In this document: one piece after another, positions 9,313 through 18,407 of the stretch
Layout of the letters: each line of letters opens with the position of its first letter
Numbering within the stretch: the stretch's first letter is position 1
Assembly (NCBI GenBank): GCA_035542575.1
Contig: DATKLE010000031.1
Location: 1 to 64,000, forward strand
Source of the DNA: JAIQET01 sp035542575
GTDB lineage: Bacteria; Acidobacteriota; Terriglobia; Terriglobales; Acidobacteriaceae
Length of the DNA: 64,000 nucleotides
Direction of reading: 5' to 3'
Translations under genes and position numbers: made by a program
The notes under the pieces: generated by a model
What the model saw: only the letters and a program-made list of their open reading frames with translations
Told to the model about the DNA's origin: nothing
Databases searched by the model: none

Positions 9313-9366
9313 GCAGCGCTACCGTAGCTTCCCCGGGCCTCTTGGGAGCTGGGTCGGTAGCGCCTT
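9313..9366. other. Two-tier stem-loop between convergent genes
   Basis: The outer stem is GCGCTACCG (9316-9324) with CGGTAGCGC (9355-9363), nine perfect pairs. The inner stem pairs AGCTTCC (9326-9332) with GGGAGCT (9344-9350), including one G-U pair. It follows the decarboxylase gene and could be a transcript-end structure or a structured RNA; no T-run follows. Confidence 0.45.
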
Positions 9367-9391
9367 GCTGTTTGCGACTTCGATGGCAAAC

Positions 9392-9434
9392 AAAAAGGAA
9401 CAGAGTCGTCCGGGATGAGCAAACTCTGTTCCTT
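9392..9434 (-). terminator. Rho-independent terminator of the lactonase-like gene
   Basis: AAGGAACAGAGT (9395-9406) pairs perfectly with ACTCTGTTCCTT (9423-9434). On the minus strand the stem is followed by TTTTTGTTT, giving a classical terminator 36 bases after the stop codon of the downstream-facing gene. Confidence 0.85.
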
Positions 9435-9470
9435 CTCTCCTGCCGTACCGGATTTACTTCCCACCCGGCT

Positions 9471-10691
9471 TTAGTGTTGGACCACGGCCAGTCCCATCGG
9501 GATCTCCCCTGCGTGAATGGGGAGCTTCAGCGCTGGCTGGGTCTCGGTCAAGGTTCCGTCGGCGGCAACGTTCAGCACGTGCAGGAAATTGCCAGTCGTC
9601 CCGCTCGCGTTCAATCCAAGCACGTACAGAAATTTCTCGGTCGGATCGAGTTTGATGTTGGCCGGGGCTTCCCCGCCAGTAAGCGAGAAGAACTGCAGCT
9701 GCGCCGGGTTGTTGAACTTCGCCGCGCTAATGTCGTAAACGGTGACCGTGTTGGAATCCCGCTCCGAGGTGTAAAGGCGAGTGCCCAGCTTGTTGGTGGT
9801 CATGGACCCCAGATGCGATCCGTTGTTGCCCGCGAGCTTGGCAAGGGAGAGCCCTCCCCCGGGATTGTAGTTGAACACGGAAAAGAACCCGGCGTCAGCG
9901 ATCCCCACGTAGGCAGCGCGCTTCTTTGGGTGCAAAGCTGCCCCCGAGAAAGATGTCCCCACACTTGGACCGAAGCAGTTGTTTGGAATCAGTCTGCCCA
10001 CGCTCCCGATGGCGTAAGAGCAGAAGCTTCCGCCAGCCTGGTACTGGTCAATGAAGACGAGCCGTCCGCTCGCGTTGATCAGCGCCTGCCCGGGAAGAGA
10101 GCCATCGGCTAAGGTGACTGTTGAGTTCCCTACCGGGGTCAGGGTGCCGAGGGATTCGTCGACCCTGAAGGCGGTGATGTTGGGAGTTTGTCCGGGCTGA
10201 TTGGGATCGTCCGCCTGATTGACCACCGCCAGATACGGTCCCACCGGAGAATTTTCATCCAGGCCCAGGCTCACAGGTTCCGAGCCGTTGGAAGGGGCCG
10301 GCGTCGTGCTCAACAGGGTCAGCACGCCGGTGGTGGCGATGCTGAACACGGAAATCGTGTTGGAGCCGCCGTTCACGGCAAACAGTAAGGTCCCGGCGGC
10401 GTTTGTCACCACTTGCTGGTCGGATAGAAACGAAGGTCCGTTGACGGGGATGGCGTTGAACACACCGGTACCGTTGGTAAGCACCTGGCCCCCGGGGAGC
10501 GGCGTGAGCACGCCGGTTCCATCATTGGACAGGCCCATGATCGCGTTTTTATTGGGCACCTGGCCAATGTTGTTTTCGATGTATACGGCGTTGACTTGAG
10601 CCAGGGCGACCGGGGCTACGATCAGAACGAAGGCCAGCAAAACCCGGACATGTAGCGACCATAGCCGGCGGAGTGCGGGAGAGTTGCTCAT
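9471..10691 (-). CDS. Secreted lactonase-like beta-propeller protein
   Basis: 406 residues from an ATG preceded by AGGAGG at good spacing; the longer upstream frame has no family character. The N-terminus is a signal peptide (VLLAFVLIVAPVALAQ). The mature part is a series of about seven propeller blades with repeats such as 'AGTLLFAVNGGSNTISVFSI', 'NKLGTRLYTSERDSNTVTVY' and 'PTEKFLYVLGLNASG', as in the YVTN/6-phosphogluconolactonase-like family (PF10282 type). No catalytic residues can be assigned, so a true lactonase activity is not claimed. A strong terminator follows it. Confidence 0.75.
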   Translation of the reverse strand: MSNSPALRRLWSLHVRVLLAFVLIVAPVALAQVNAVYIENNIGQVPNKNAIMGLSNDGTGVLTPLPGGQVLTNGTGVFNAIPVNGPSFLSDQQVVTNAAGTLLFAVNGGSNTISVFSIATTGVLTLLSTTPAPSNGSEPVSLGLDENSPVGPYLAVVNQADDPNQPGQTPNITAFRVDESLGTLTPVGNSTVTLADGSLPGQALINASGRLVFIDQYQAGGSFCSYAIGSVGRLIPNNCFGPSVGTSFSGAALHPKKRAAYVGIADAGFFSVFNYNPGGGLSLAKLAGNNGSHLGSMTTNKLGTRLYTSERDSNTVTVYDISAAKFNNPAQLQFFSLTGGEAPANIKLDPTEKFLYVLGLNASGTTGNFLHVLNVAADGTLTETQPALKLPIHAGEIPMGLAVVQH

Positions 10692-11284
10692 CTTACTTGT
10701 CCTCCTGTCAGAATTCGTGATGCCGGCATTAGCCGGCGGGCACGCCCCTGCTTCGCTTTGCCGTCGGAAGCCAGACCCCTTTGCACCGCACGCGGTAAAT
10801 GTCGGAAAGCTCGCAGACTCCCCACCTCTAGGTACTCGGCAGGGTGAGGAGGTTCGCGCGGCGTCTTCGACCCGGAAAATCCTGGACGGCAGTTTTGCAG
10901 GTGATGGGCCAAACCCGCTGCGTGAATCGCAACGGTTTACGTTATCGGCGAGGCCGACCTGTGCACATCGCTGCACAATCTGGAACCGCTTCTGCACCCC
11001 TTTTCTTCGGGTATTCTCCCGGTCTCGTGCGGTGGCTTCGGTTATCCTCCTCTTTTCTCGGGAGCCTGATAGAGACGTTGGACTCTACGCCACGAGCCTT
11101 CATTGCAAGGGGGCGCAACCGGGCCTTTTTCTCACGGGCAACTTGCACATAATAGGCAACGCCCTGCATAAGTCACCGCCGCCTGCTGCCAACCATCCCC
11201 AGGAAGACAGGTTTACACTTGGCAGCAAAATTGCCAGATTGGACAATAACTCCCTCAGCGTCCCAGTATCACGCGAGAAATCCT
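10692..11284. other. 593-bp intergenic region, no gene seen
   Basis: Divergent region between the lactonase-like gene and the zinc-ribbon gene. Reading frames in it lack ribosome-binding sites and family character. It must hold both promoters, but I see no convincing -10/-35 pair. Confidence 0.4.
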
Positions 11285-11545
11285 ATGAAGATCCAAGCCA
11301 GCCAAGACAACACCAGTAACGGCCCATTGGCCATCAAAGCAGGACTTACGGTCTCCTGTCTTCGTTGCAATACCGAGTTGACCGGCTACCGGCGGGCTCG
11401 TTTCACGTTCCTGCCCTACGGGATCAGCCGCGCTCATGCCATGGTGGTATGTCCGAAGTGCGGCCATGTGGAATTTTTGTCGAAGGACAGTCCGCTATTG
11501 AGTGATTTGGAACCTATCGCCAGCGACGTCGGCGATGGCGACTGA
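11285..11545 (+). CDS. Small zinc-ribbon protein
   Basis: 86 residues from the ATG at 11285 (MKIQASQDNTSNG); a frame with an earlier start adds 22 residues without a ribosome-binding site. Two CxxC knuckles, CLRCN and CPKCG, are about 30 residues apart and flank a hydrophobic segment (FTFLPYGISRAHAMVV), as in a one-zinc ribbon. The protein is soluble with an acidic tail. Function is unknown; it could be a nucleic-acid or protein interaction module. It converges on galE with a 15-bp gap. Confidence 0.7.
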   Translation: MKIQASQDNTSNGPLAIKAGLTVSCLRCNTELTGYRRARFTFLPYGISRAHAMVVCPKCGHVEFLSKDSPLLSDLEPIASDVGDGD

Positions 11546-11560
11546 CACCGAGAGCGCAGC

Positions 11561-12538
11561 TCAGGCTCGCTGGCCGACCGATCGCCGTTTCTGATGCCAG
11601 TTCCACGCACTGGAGACGATCTGCTCCAGAGAGCGGGTCGCGCACCAATCCAGCAGCTTCTGCGCGCGGCTGGGGTCTGCCACGAGTTCCGCGGGATCCC
11701 CAGCGCGGCGCGGGGCCATGCGTTTTGGAACCTCATGCCCGGTCACCCTTTCAATCATGCAGATGACCTCGCGCACCGAGTGCCCCCGCCCTGTGCCCAG
11801 ATTCAACAGGGCAGAACTCCCTTTCTCCAGGTATTCCAAGCCGAGCACATGCGCCTCGGCGAGATCGTTGACATGGATGTAATCGCGGACGCAAGTGCCA
11901 TCTGGTGTCGCATAGTCGTCGCCGAAAATCTCCAAGGCCCCTCGCTGGCCGCTGATGGCTTCAAAGGCTGAGGGAATCAGGTGAGTTTCCGGAGAGTGGA
12001 TTTCCCCGATGGCGCCGCTCTCCGCGGCCCCGGCCGCATTGAAGTAACGGAAGCTCACGTATCGCAGGCCATAGGCGCGGCCGTACGCTTCCAAGGCTTG
12101 CTCAAACGCCAGTTTGGTCGCGCCGTAGGGATTGACCGGCAGGCGCGGCATGTCTTCGGTGATGGGAATGGTGGCAGGATTTCCGTAGACGGCGCAGGTG
12201 GAGGAAAAAATGAACTTCCGAACCTTCGAGTCCACCACCGCATTCAGCAGCGAAAGTCCGCCCAGCACATTGTTCTGAAAGTATTTCCGCGGATTCACGA
12301 CCGACTCGCCCACGTAGGCATGCGCCGCGAAGTGCATGACGGCGTCCACACGCCGCAGCACCGAGGCCAGCTTTGCCGAATCGGCAATATCCCCGACAAT
12401 CAGCTCAAACCCGGCGGCAAGCGACGCGTGGCCGGTTGACAGATTGTCGTAGATCACGACTTCCTGTCCGCGCTGTCGGAGTACATGCGCAGCGTGGCTG
12501 CCAATGTAGCCCGCACCGCCGACGACCAGGACAGACAA
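11561..12538 (-). CDS. galE: UDP-glucose 4-epimerase
   Basis: Interconverts UDP-glucose and UDP-galactose for surface polysaccharides and galactose metabolism. 325 residues, extended SDR fold: the NAD-binding GGAGYIGSHAA is at residues 7-17, FSSTCAVYGNP holds the catalytic Ser/Thr, and NPYGATKLAFE holds the Tyr-xxx-Lys. The GalE-specific regions SFRYFNAAGA and GTCVRDYIHVNDLAEAH are present. The start is a TTG with GGAG about 10 bases upstream; no in-frame ATG fits. The gene is single, not in a gal operon. Confidence 0.93.
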   Translation of the reverse strand: MSVLVVGGAGYIGSHAAHVLRQRGQEVVIYDNLSTGHASLAAGFELIVGDIADSAKLASVLRRVDAVMHFAAHAYVGESVVNPRKYFQNNVLGGLSLLNAVVDSKVRKFIFSSTCAVYGNPATIPITEDMPRLPVNPYGATKLAFEQALEAYGRAYGLRYVSFRYFNAAGAAESGAIGEIHSPETHLIPSAFEAISGQRGALEIFGDDYATPDGTCVRDYIHVNDLAEAHVLGLEYLEKGSSALLNLGTGRGHSVREVICMIERVTGHEVPKRMAPRRAGDPAELVADPSRAQKLLDWCATRSLEQIVSSAWNWHQKRRSVGQRA

Positions 12539-12777
12539 GGATCAGCTTCTCCGGTACTGGAGTGACCAACAAAACGAGGATGCTGGATTCTAGCAGAAGG
12601 GATCGGCGACACCCCGGTTTCGTCACCGCCCAATGCGAGGCGGCGCTTGAATGACAGATGGTCCGGGTATATGCTGCCGCGGCTGAGCTGCTGCCCTTCC
12701 CCCCACGTCACGCAGCCCGGTGGGAGGTTGCGACTCGCGCGAGATGTTCGCATCGGCAGTCCGGTTGGAGGTTTGCT

Positions 12778-14217
12778 ATGTTGTCGGCTCTCTGCGGCCG
12801 CTCATTGCATCGGCTGTGGTCGCGGCGCTGGTTGGCTGTGGTTTTGCTGAGCTCGTCGGTTCTTACTTCGGCCTCGGCCCAGACCATTGACGCGCTGGTG
12901 AATTTCAACGGCTCGAACGGAGCCAATCCTGCGGGCGCCCTGGTGCAGGGACTTGACGGCAACTTCTACGGCGTAACGCTGATGGGCGGCGCGACAAACG
13001 CGGGGACTATCTTTCGGGTAACCCCGGCGGGCGTTCTGACGACCTTAGTGTCTTTCCGATCGGACGCCAAGGATAAGGAGCCGTATGCCGGATTGTTACT
13101 GGGCGCCGATGGAAGCTTCTACGGCACCACCAGCAACTACAACGCTTCGGGCGGCTGCGGCAATGCCTTCAAAATGACTTCGGATGGCGTTGTGACCGTG
13201 CTCGTGGAGTTCGGAGGGAGCAAAGGATGCATCCCGCTGGTGCCGTTCATCCAGGGACCGGGTGGGAAGTTGTTTGGTGGCACCGGGCTGGGTGATCCGA
13301 ACGGAAACGGCAACCTGTTCAGCTTAACAACTGCGGGAAGCTTCAGAAATTTTCTGAACTTTAGCTTCACCAACGGTTCCGGCCCCATCCAACTGCTCTA
13401 TGCCTCGGATGGCAACATTTACGGCCTCACCACCGAGGGTGGCACCGGCGGCTGCCTGTTCCGCTGTGGGACGGTTTTCCGACTCACACCAGGAGGCCTG
13501 ACGAAGCTGGTAGATTTCCTTGAGCACAACGGCGAGTTTCCCATCGCTCTGCTGCAAGCCCTCGACGGCAATTTCTACGGCGCCACGATGCTGGGAGGTC
13601 TTGCCAACTGCAACGATTCGCCGGGCTGCGGGACTCTGTTCGCGGGCACGTTGCAGGGACATTTCCGTACCCTGGCAAACTTGGATGACCCTATCGGTGA
13701 CGGAGTCACTGCCCTGCTTCAGGCATCGGATGGAAACCTTTACGGGGCTACCGCTTTCGGTGGCTCATCCACCAACTGTTCAATTGGATGTGGCGCGATC
13801 TTCCAGTCCACCTTGCAGGGCCAGCTAACCAGGCAAGCCAGCTTTGATTCGGGCGATGCTAACTTTGGACAGTGGAGGGTCACCCTCACTCAGGGCACGG
13901 ACGGCAGTTTCTACGGGACCACCTACTATGGGGGCTCGTCGAACATGGGCTCCGTATTCAAGTTGGATCTGGGCTTGCCGGCGTTCGTGATTGCAAGTCC
14001 GAGCTTCGCGAGTATCGGCTCCCAGCTCAACATCCTGGGAACCAATCTCCTCGGCACGAGCGCGGTGAGCTTCAATGGTGCTCCGGCAACATTCACTGTC
14101 GTTTCCGCCACTCAGATCATAGCTACGGTGCCGAGCGGCGCGAGCTCAGGACAGATCAGCGTGACCACGCCGACGGGCGTCCTGAAAAGCAACTCGAATT
14201 TTCGGGTCATCCCGTAG
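12778..14217 (+). CDS. Secreted tandem-repeat protein (Gloeo/Verruco repeat, TIGR03803-like) with C-terminal IPT/TIG domain
   Basis: 479 residues from an ATG with GGAGG upstream. A signal peptide (LAVVLLSSSVLTSASAQ) is followed by about eight repeats of ~50 residues built on 'L-Q-x-x-DGNFYGxT-x-GG ... GTxFxxT', for example at QGLDGNFYGVTLMGG, QALDGNFYGATMLGG and QGTDGSFYGTTYYGG. The last ~85 residues (PSFASIGSQLNILGTNLLG to the end) form an immunoglobulin-like IPT/TIG fold. Such proteins are common outside the cytoplasm in Acidobacteria and Verrucomicrobia; function is unknown, with surface binding or adhesion a guess. Confidence 0.8.
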   Translation: MLSALCGRSLHRLWSRRWLAVVLLSSSVLTSASAQTIDALVNFNGSNGANPAGALVQGLDGNFYGVTLMGGATNAGTIFRVTPAGVLTTLVSFRSDAKDKEPYAGLLLGADGSFYGTTSNYNASGGCGNAFKMTSDGVVTVLVEFGGSKGCIPLVPFIQGPGGKLFGGTGLGDPNGNGNLFSLTTAGSFRNFLNFSFTNGSGPIQLLYASDGNIYGLTTEGGTGGCLFRCGTVFRLTPGGLTKLVDFLEHNGEFPIALLQALDGNFYGATMLGGLANCNDSPGCGTLFAGTLQGHFRTLANLDDPIGDGVTALLQASDGNLYGATAFGGSSTNCSIGCGAIFQSTLQGQLTRQASFDSGDANFGQWRVTLTQGTDGSFYGTTYYGGSSNMGSVFKLDLGLPAFVIASPSFASIGSQLNILGTNLLGTSAVSFNGAPATFTVVSATQIIATVPSGASSGQISVTTPTGVLKSNSNFRVIP

Positions 14218-14318
14218 TTTGCGTCCCCGGTCGATTTCGGGAAAGCATGGCTGGTGGCTTCGTCCCCCTGCAGGTTGGTGGTTCAGACCGGCCGGCTGCC
14301 TCTCGTTCTGGTGCCGGT

Positions 14319-15104
14319 CTACTTGCCGCTTGCCACACCACTCGGAACCGAAAAGCCATACGTGCGCAATAGATCCAAGATCGGGGGCGTCTTCATGAAA
14401 GCCACGAACTGGCGGGCGGTTTCCTTGTTCTGTGACGATTTGAGGATCACCGCTGCCTGCTCCAGGGGGGGATATTCGTCTACGGGAATTTCTACGTAGC
14501 GTCCCTTGTCTCTCAGGGAGGGAGCCAACGCCAAGGATAAGGCCACAATGCCCACGTCAGCGCTGCCCGCAACCACAAACGATGCGGTCTGGGAGATGTT
14601 CTCACCGAGCGCGAGCTTGGTGGAGATCGGGTCGTAAAGCTTCTCGTACCGTAAAGCCGCGACCGCGGCCCGGCCATAGGGCGCGTGCGCGGGATTCGCA
14701 ATGGCGATCTTGCGGATTCTGGGATCGAGCAAGACTTGCAGGCCACGGCTCAGGTCGAGTTTGGATCCGTTCGGCGCCCAAAGCACGATCTTGCCTGCAG
14801 CGTAGCGGTACAGCGTCCCGGGCTCGGCCAGTCCCGCGGCTTCGAGTTTCTGGGGGTACTCGATGTCGGCCGAGAAAAACAGGTCGAAGGGGGCTCCGTT
14901 CTGAATCTGGGTGAAGAAGTTGCCCGAGGAACCGAAGATCAAGTTGATCTTCTTGCCAGTTTCCTTCTGGAAGCGCGCGGCTACGTCCTGGATGGCAAAC
15001 TGAAGATCGGAGGCGGCTGCCACCGTGATCTCCTGGGCGGAGCCGCTCTGAACTGCCAATGCCAGGAACAGAATCACGCCGGCCCAACGACTCTGCCGTC
15101 CCAT
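14319..15104 (-). CDS. modA: Molybdate ABC transporter, periplasmic substrate-binding protein
   Basis: Binds molybdate or tungstate in the periplasm. 261 residues with a signal peptide (VILFLALAVQSGSAQ). The family pattern is clear: ITVAAASDLQFAIQDVAARF at the mature N-terminus, FGSSGNFFTQIQNGAPFDLFFSAD, ANPAHAPYGRAA, and ADVGIVALSLA, which contribute the oxyanion-binding residues. No modB or modC lies beside it; the neighbouring operon is a sulfonate-type transporter with its own binding protein. It may work with components encoded elsewhere. Confidence 0.9.
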   Translation of the reverse strand: MGRQSRWAGVILFLALAVQSGSAQEITVAAASDLQFAIQDVAARFQKETGKKINLIFGSSGNFFTQIQNGAPFDLFFSADIEYPQKLEAAGLAEPGTLYRYAAGKIVLWAPNGSKLDLSRGLQVLLDPRIRKIAIANPAHAPYGRAAVAALRYEKLYDPISTKLALGENISQTASFVVAGSADVGIVALSLALAPSLRDKGRYVEIPVDEYPPLEQAAVILKSSQNKETARQFVAFMKTPPILDLLRTYGFSVPSGVASGK

Positions 15105-15233
15105 GTCCTTACCCCCGCCGGAGATTTTACCGAGTCACACCACTGACTCATTGGTGATGGGATATTCCCGAGGACTCCCCTGAAGCAGAAAACCCGCTTT
15201 TGGAGGTTTGGGTAGCAGCGTAAGCCTGCCGCT

Positions 15234-15995
15234 CTAAGTGGCCGCCATCAGGCCCCACTTATGCTGCAATCGGCGTTCGATGGTCTTGAACACCAAGCCG
15301 TCAACAATGTAGCCAATGGTGATGATGAGCAGCATAACCGCGATCACCTGGCTCATGTCGTTGAGGTCGCGCCCCATCATGAGCAACTGGCCCAGGCCCA
15401 GGCTGACGAAAATCATCTCCCCGGAAATAAGCGAGCGCCAGGCAAACGCCCAGCCCTGTTTCAATCCCGACACGATATAGGGGAGGCTGGCGGGCAGAAG
15501 CACGAACCAGAACAGTTGGAAACCTTGTGCCCCCAGATTGCGTCCCGCCATGCCGAAGATTCTGGGCATCTGCTTGCGTCCGTCCTCCATCGCGATGGTC
15601 ACCGAGAGCAGTGAGCCCATCACCACCACGAACAGGATCGCTTTCTCGGTCAACCCGAACCATAGCACGGCCAAAGGCAGCCAGCAGATGCTGGGCAGGC
15701 TTTGCAGGCTGACCAGCAACCCACCCATGGTTTCTTCCAGGAATTTGTTGCTGGCGACCCCCAGGCCCAGCACCATGCCGAGCACCACCGAGATACCGTA
15801 GCCCAGCAGCATACGCCTCATACTGACCGCGATGGCAATCCAGAAACTGTGATCGGCAAAGCCCGCCCACAGCGACTCCGCGACCGCCCGCGGGCCGGGA
15901 AAGATGTACGGAGGCCATATCCGCAGCTGGACCAACAGCACCCAGGCTCCGAGCAGCCCTGCATAGAATATTGCGTGCCTAGCGAACCGGTTCAT
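15234..15995 (-). CDS. ssuC: ABC transporter permease, sulfonate/taurine/nitrate type
   Basis: Inner-membrane channel subunit, 253 residues. The ATG giving MNRFARHAIFYAGLLGAWV is used; the longer frame would overlap the ATPase gene extensively. Six or so membrane segments, with the permease signature loop around GMAGRNLGAQGFQLFWFVLLPASLPYIVSG (the EAA-type motif that contacts the ATPase) and GQLLMMGRDLNDMSQV. It overlaps the ATPase gene by 17 bases. Operon partners support sulfonate or taurine import; nitrate or pyrimidine-type substrates are not excluded. Confidence 0.82.
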   Translation of the reverse strand: MNRFARHAIFYAGLLGAWVLLVQLRIWPPYIFPGPRAVAESLWAGFADHSFWIAIAVSMRRMLLGYGISVVLGMVLGLGVASNKFLEETMGGLLVSLQSLPSICWLPLAVLWFGLTEKAILFVVVMGSLLSVTIAMEDGRKQMPRIFGMAGRNLGAQGFQLFWFVLLPASLPYIVSGLKQGWAFAWRSLISGEMIFVSLGLGQLLMMGRDLNDMSQVIAVMLLIITIGYIVDGLVFKTIERRLQHKWGLMAAT

Positions 15996-16884
15996 GGCCG
16001 TACTCCGCTTCCAGGGATTTGTTGATTTCTTCCCGCAGTTCCTTAAGGACCTCGCCCGCCTTTTGGGCGACGGTTGCATCTTCCAAATGGCGAGGGCGCG
16101 GCAGGTCAATTCGGAATTCCCTCTTGATTCGTCCCGGCCGGAACGTGAACAGCACAACGCGATCGCCCAGCCGAACGGCTTCGCGCACATTGTGGGTTAC
16201 GAAAATTATCGTGCGGCCGGTTTCCGTCCAGATGCGCTCCAATTCGTCGTGCAACAGGTCGCGAGTCTGCGCATCCAGGGCAGCAAAGGGCTCATCCATC
16301 AGCAGGACATCGGGTTCACTGGCGAGCGCGCGGGCCAGCGCCACGCGCTGCCGCATCCCACCCGACAACTGGTGCGTGTAGCTGTCTTTGAACTGCGCCA
16401 GATGCACCAGCTGGAGGTAGTGCTCCGTCTTCTCGCGGCGCTCTGCCCTGGAGATCCGCTTCATCTTCATGCCGAACTCAACGTTCTCCCCTACCTTCAG
16501 CCAAGGAAAAAGGCCGAGTTCCTGGAAGATCAGAATGCGGTCCGTGCCCGGGCCGTCCACCAGTTTGTCGTCCACAAAAACCGCGCCGGCGGTCGGCTTT
16601 TGCAGACCGGCAATCAAGTGGAGCAGCGTGGACTTGCCACATCCCGACGGGCCGACGATGCAGACAAACTCTCCGGGACTCACCTGCAGATTGATGCGAT
16701 CGAGAGCCCGTAGACTCGTTCCACCGCTCGCCGGATAACTGAGCGAAACCTCTTGCAGCGCCACCTTGGGGACTCCGTTTGCGTCAAGGGGCCGCAGCAG
16801 CAGAGCCGGTCCCTGTCCAGCGTTCCATTGATCCTTGTGCGCGGGCCTGTGATTGTCCGAAACAATTTGGGGTGCGGTGGTCAT
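15979..16884 (-). CDS. ssuB: ABC transporter ATP-binding protein, sulfonate/taurine type
   Basis: ATPase of the importer, 301 residues. Walker A is GPSGCGKST, the Q-loop follows in FQELGLFPWLKVGENV, the signature is LSGGMRQRVALARAL, and Walker B is VLLMDEPFAALD, with the H-loop in IFVTHNVREA. FPWL after the Q-loop is characteristic of the SsuB/TauB/NrtD group. About 45 residues precede the domain. The start overlaps the binding-protein stop by 4 bases (ATGA). Confidence 0.88.
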   Translation of the reverse strand: MTTAPQIVSDNHRPAHKDQWNAGQGPALLLRPLDANGVPKVALQEVSLSYPASGGTSLRALDRINLQVSPGEFVCIVGPSGCGKSTLLHLIAGLQKPTAGAVFVDDKLVDGPGTDRILIFQELGLFPWLKVGENVEFGMKMKRISRAERREKTEHYLQLVHLAQFKDSYTHQLSGGMRQRVALARALASEPDVLLMDEPFAALDAQTRDLLHDELERIWTETGRTIIFVTHNVREAVRLGDRVVLFTFRPGRIKREFRIDLPRPRHLEDATVAQKAGEVLKELREEINKSLEAEYGHEPVR

Positions 16885-17891
16885 TGAATGGCCTTCCTTC
16901 CCTTTTCCGCCAACACCTGATTCAACAAAGTCAGGTCATACAGTCCGGACAAATCCGGCATCCGGCGGCCGAGGAACCCGGCTTCGAACGCCGAACGCGC
17001 CGAGGTCAGCAAAGTACTGCGCAGCGGATCGTAGGTAACCTCAATGCGCGTGAATGCTTCGTCCACGATAGCCGGCGGAAGTGCTTTGCCGGTCTCCCTC
17101 TGAATTTGCTGGTTGAGCAGCTTCTTGGCTTCCGGCAGATGTCCGTTGATCCAATCCGTCAGTTCAACATTGGCGCGGACCCAGTTCTTCACCAGTTCCG
17201 GATGCTGCTGCAGAAATTTCCTGCCCACGATCAGATTGGTGACCACGAACTGCCCTTTCGGCCACAGGTCGCGTTCATCCAGAAACAAGCGCCCGTTGCC
17301 CTCGCGGATCAGGCGGGTCGCCCAGGGCTCGGGGGCCCAGGCGGCGTCCAGTTCCTTTTTGAGGAAAAGCGTGAGCTGGTCGGGATTGGCCATCGGAATG
17401 ACCTGTACATCCCCGCCCTTGTCCGTGGACTTCATCCCGTGCCCTTTCAGCCAGGCGCGCAGCGCCACGTCCTGCGTATTTCCCTGCTGGGGCGACGCCA
17501 CTTTCTTGCCGTGAAAGTCTTCTGGTCTTTGGATCCCGGAATCGGCGCGCACCACCAGAGCAGCTCCGCCACTGGCCGCTCCGGCCACCACCCGCAGCGC
17601 TTCGCCCTGAGAGCGTACGTATCCACTGATGGTCGGATTCGGGCCGATGTAGGTCATGTCGATCGCGCCCGCAAACAACGCCTCGATGGCCGAAGGGCCG
17701 GCATTGAAGCTCTTCCAGTCGATTTTCACGTTCGGGCCCATGGCCTTCTCGAAGTAGCCATTGGCCTTGCCCACCATCGCCTGAGGATGGGTGATGTTGG
17801 GAAAAGCGCCCACACGGACCAGGGTTTGCGCAAGGCCCGGCAATGCCAGCGCAAGCATGAAACCCAGTGCCGCCAGAACTCTGTCAGTCAC
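16881..17891 (-). CDS. ssuA: ABC transporter substrate-binding protein, aliphatic sulfonate family
   Basis: Periplasmic binding protein, 336 residues, with a signal peptide (LAALGFMLALALPGLAQ). It has an SsuA/TauA-like pattern: RVGAFPNITHPQAMVGKANG, EALFAGAIDMTYIGPNPTIS, HGKKVASPQQGNTQDVALR and PDQLTLFLKKELDAAWAPEPWAT. Start is GTG, overlapping the regulator gene by 8 bases. The Rrf2-type regulator and operator upstream suggest control by sulfur status. The exact substrate is not readable from sequence. Confidence 0.82.
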   Translation of the reverse strand: MTDRVLAALGFMLALALPGLAQTLVRVGAFPNITHPQAMVGKANGYFEKAMGPNVKIDWKSFNAGPSAIEALFAGAIDMTYIGPNPTISGYVRSQGEALRVVAGAASGGAALVVRADSGIQRPEDFHGKKVASPQQGNTQDVALRAWLKGHGMKSTDKGGDVQVIPMANPDQLTLFLKKELDAAWAPEPWATRLIREGNGRLFLDERDLWPKGQFVVTNLIVGRKFLQQHPELVKNWVRANVELTDWINGHLPEAKKLLNQQIQRETGKALPPAIVDEAFTRIEVTYDPLRSTLLTSARSAFEAGFLGRRMPDLSGLYDLTLLNQVLAEKGRKAIQ

Positions 17892-18390
17892 CTTTGCCCC
17901 TGTTTACGTTCCCGTGAACCACCATCGGTAAAACCGCCGCTTCCTCACTTTTCTTCTTGCGTCGTTTGCCCGGCAGAGACGATCCCGGACCGACGAGGTC
18001 GGCCAGAGTGGTGTGCTCCAGGATCTTGGCGGCGGCGTCGCGCACGTCGAGGAACACCTGGTACAGCGCGCGGTGCTCGGCGTCGCGATCGATCAGACTG
18101 CGCAGCTGCTCTGCATCGGCAAACGGTGCCAGCGGACCGTCAATCAGGCGAATGATCTCGCTGAGATGGACCTCGTTGGGAGGACGCCGCAGCCGATACC
18201 CGCCCTTGGCTCCGCGCACGCTTTCCACCATGCGCGCATTCTTCATCTCCAGGAGGATCAGCTCCAGAAATTTCTCCGGTAATGCTTCTTCGTACGCGAT
18301 GTCGCGAATGCGGATCGCGCCCTGGTGGTAACGGCGGGCCAACATCATCATGGCCTGCAGCGCGTAGAGACCTTTCTGCGAGATCTTCAT
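17884..18390 (-). CDS. Rrf2-family transcriptional regulator, CymR-like (no cysteines)
   Basis: 168 residues; winged helix with the family start MKISQKGLYALQAMMMLARR, helix-turn-helix IRIRDIAYEEALPEKFLELIL and wing VRGAKGGYRLRRPPNEV. Unlike IscR or NsrR it has no cysteine at all, so it cannot bind an Fe-S cluster through Cys ligands; this resembles CymR, the cysteine-metabolism repressor. The C-terminal ~30 residues are basic (GKRRKKKSEE). It is first in the operon with the sulfonate-type transporter and has a palindrome over its own promoter. Confidence 0.85.
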   Translation of the reverse strand: MKISQKGLYALQAMMMLARRYHQGAIRIRDIAYEEALPEKFLELILLEMKNARMVESVRGAKGGYRLRRPPNEVHLSEIIRLIDGPLAPFADAEQLRSLIDRDAEHRALYQVFLDVRDAAAKILEHTTLADLVGPGSSLPGKRRKKKSEEAAVLPMVVHGNVNRGKGD

Positions 18391-18407
18391 GTCCCGTATG
18401 ATGGCAC

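Noticed and set aside
10692..11284. Several 60-110 codon frames on both strands
   Set aside because: They overlap each other, lack ribosome-binding sites and show no recognisable composition; the zinc-ribbon gene after them is the only convincing one.
14319..18390. modA as part of the neighbouring ABC transporter
   Set aside because: That operon has its own SsuA-type binding protein, and a 129-bp gap separates modA from it; modA is treated as separate.
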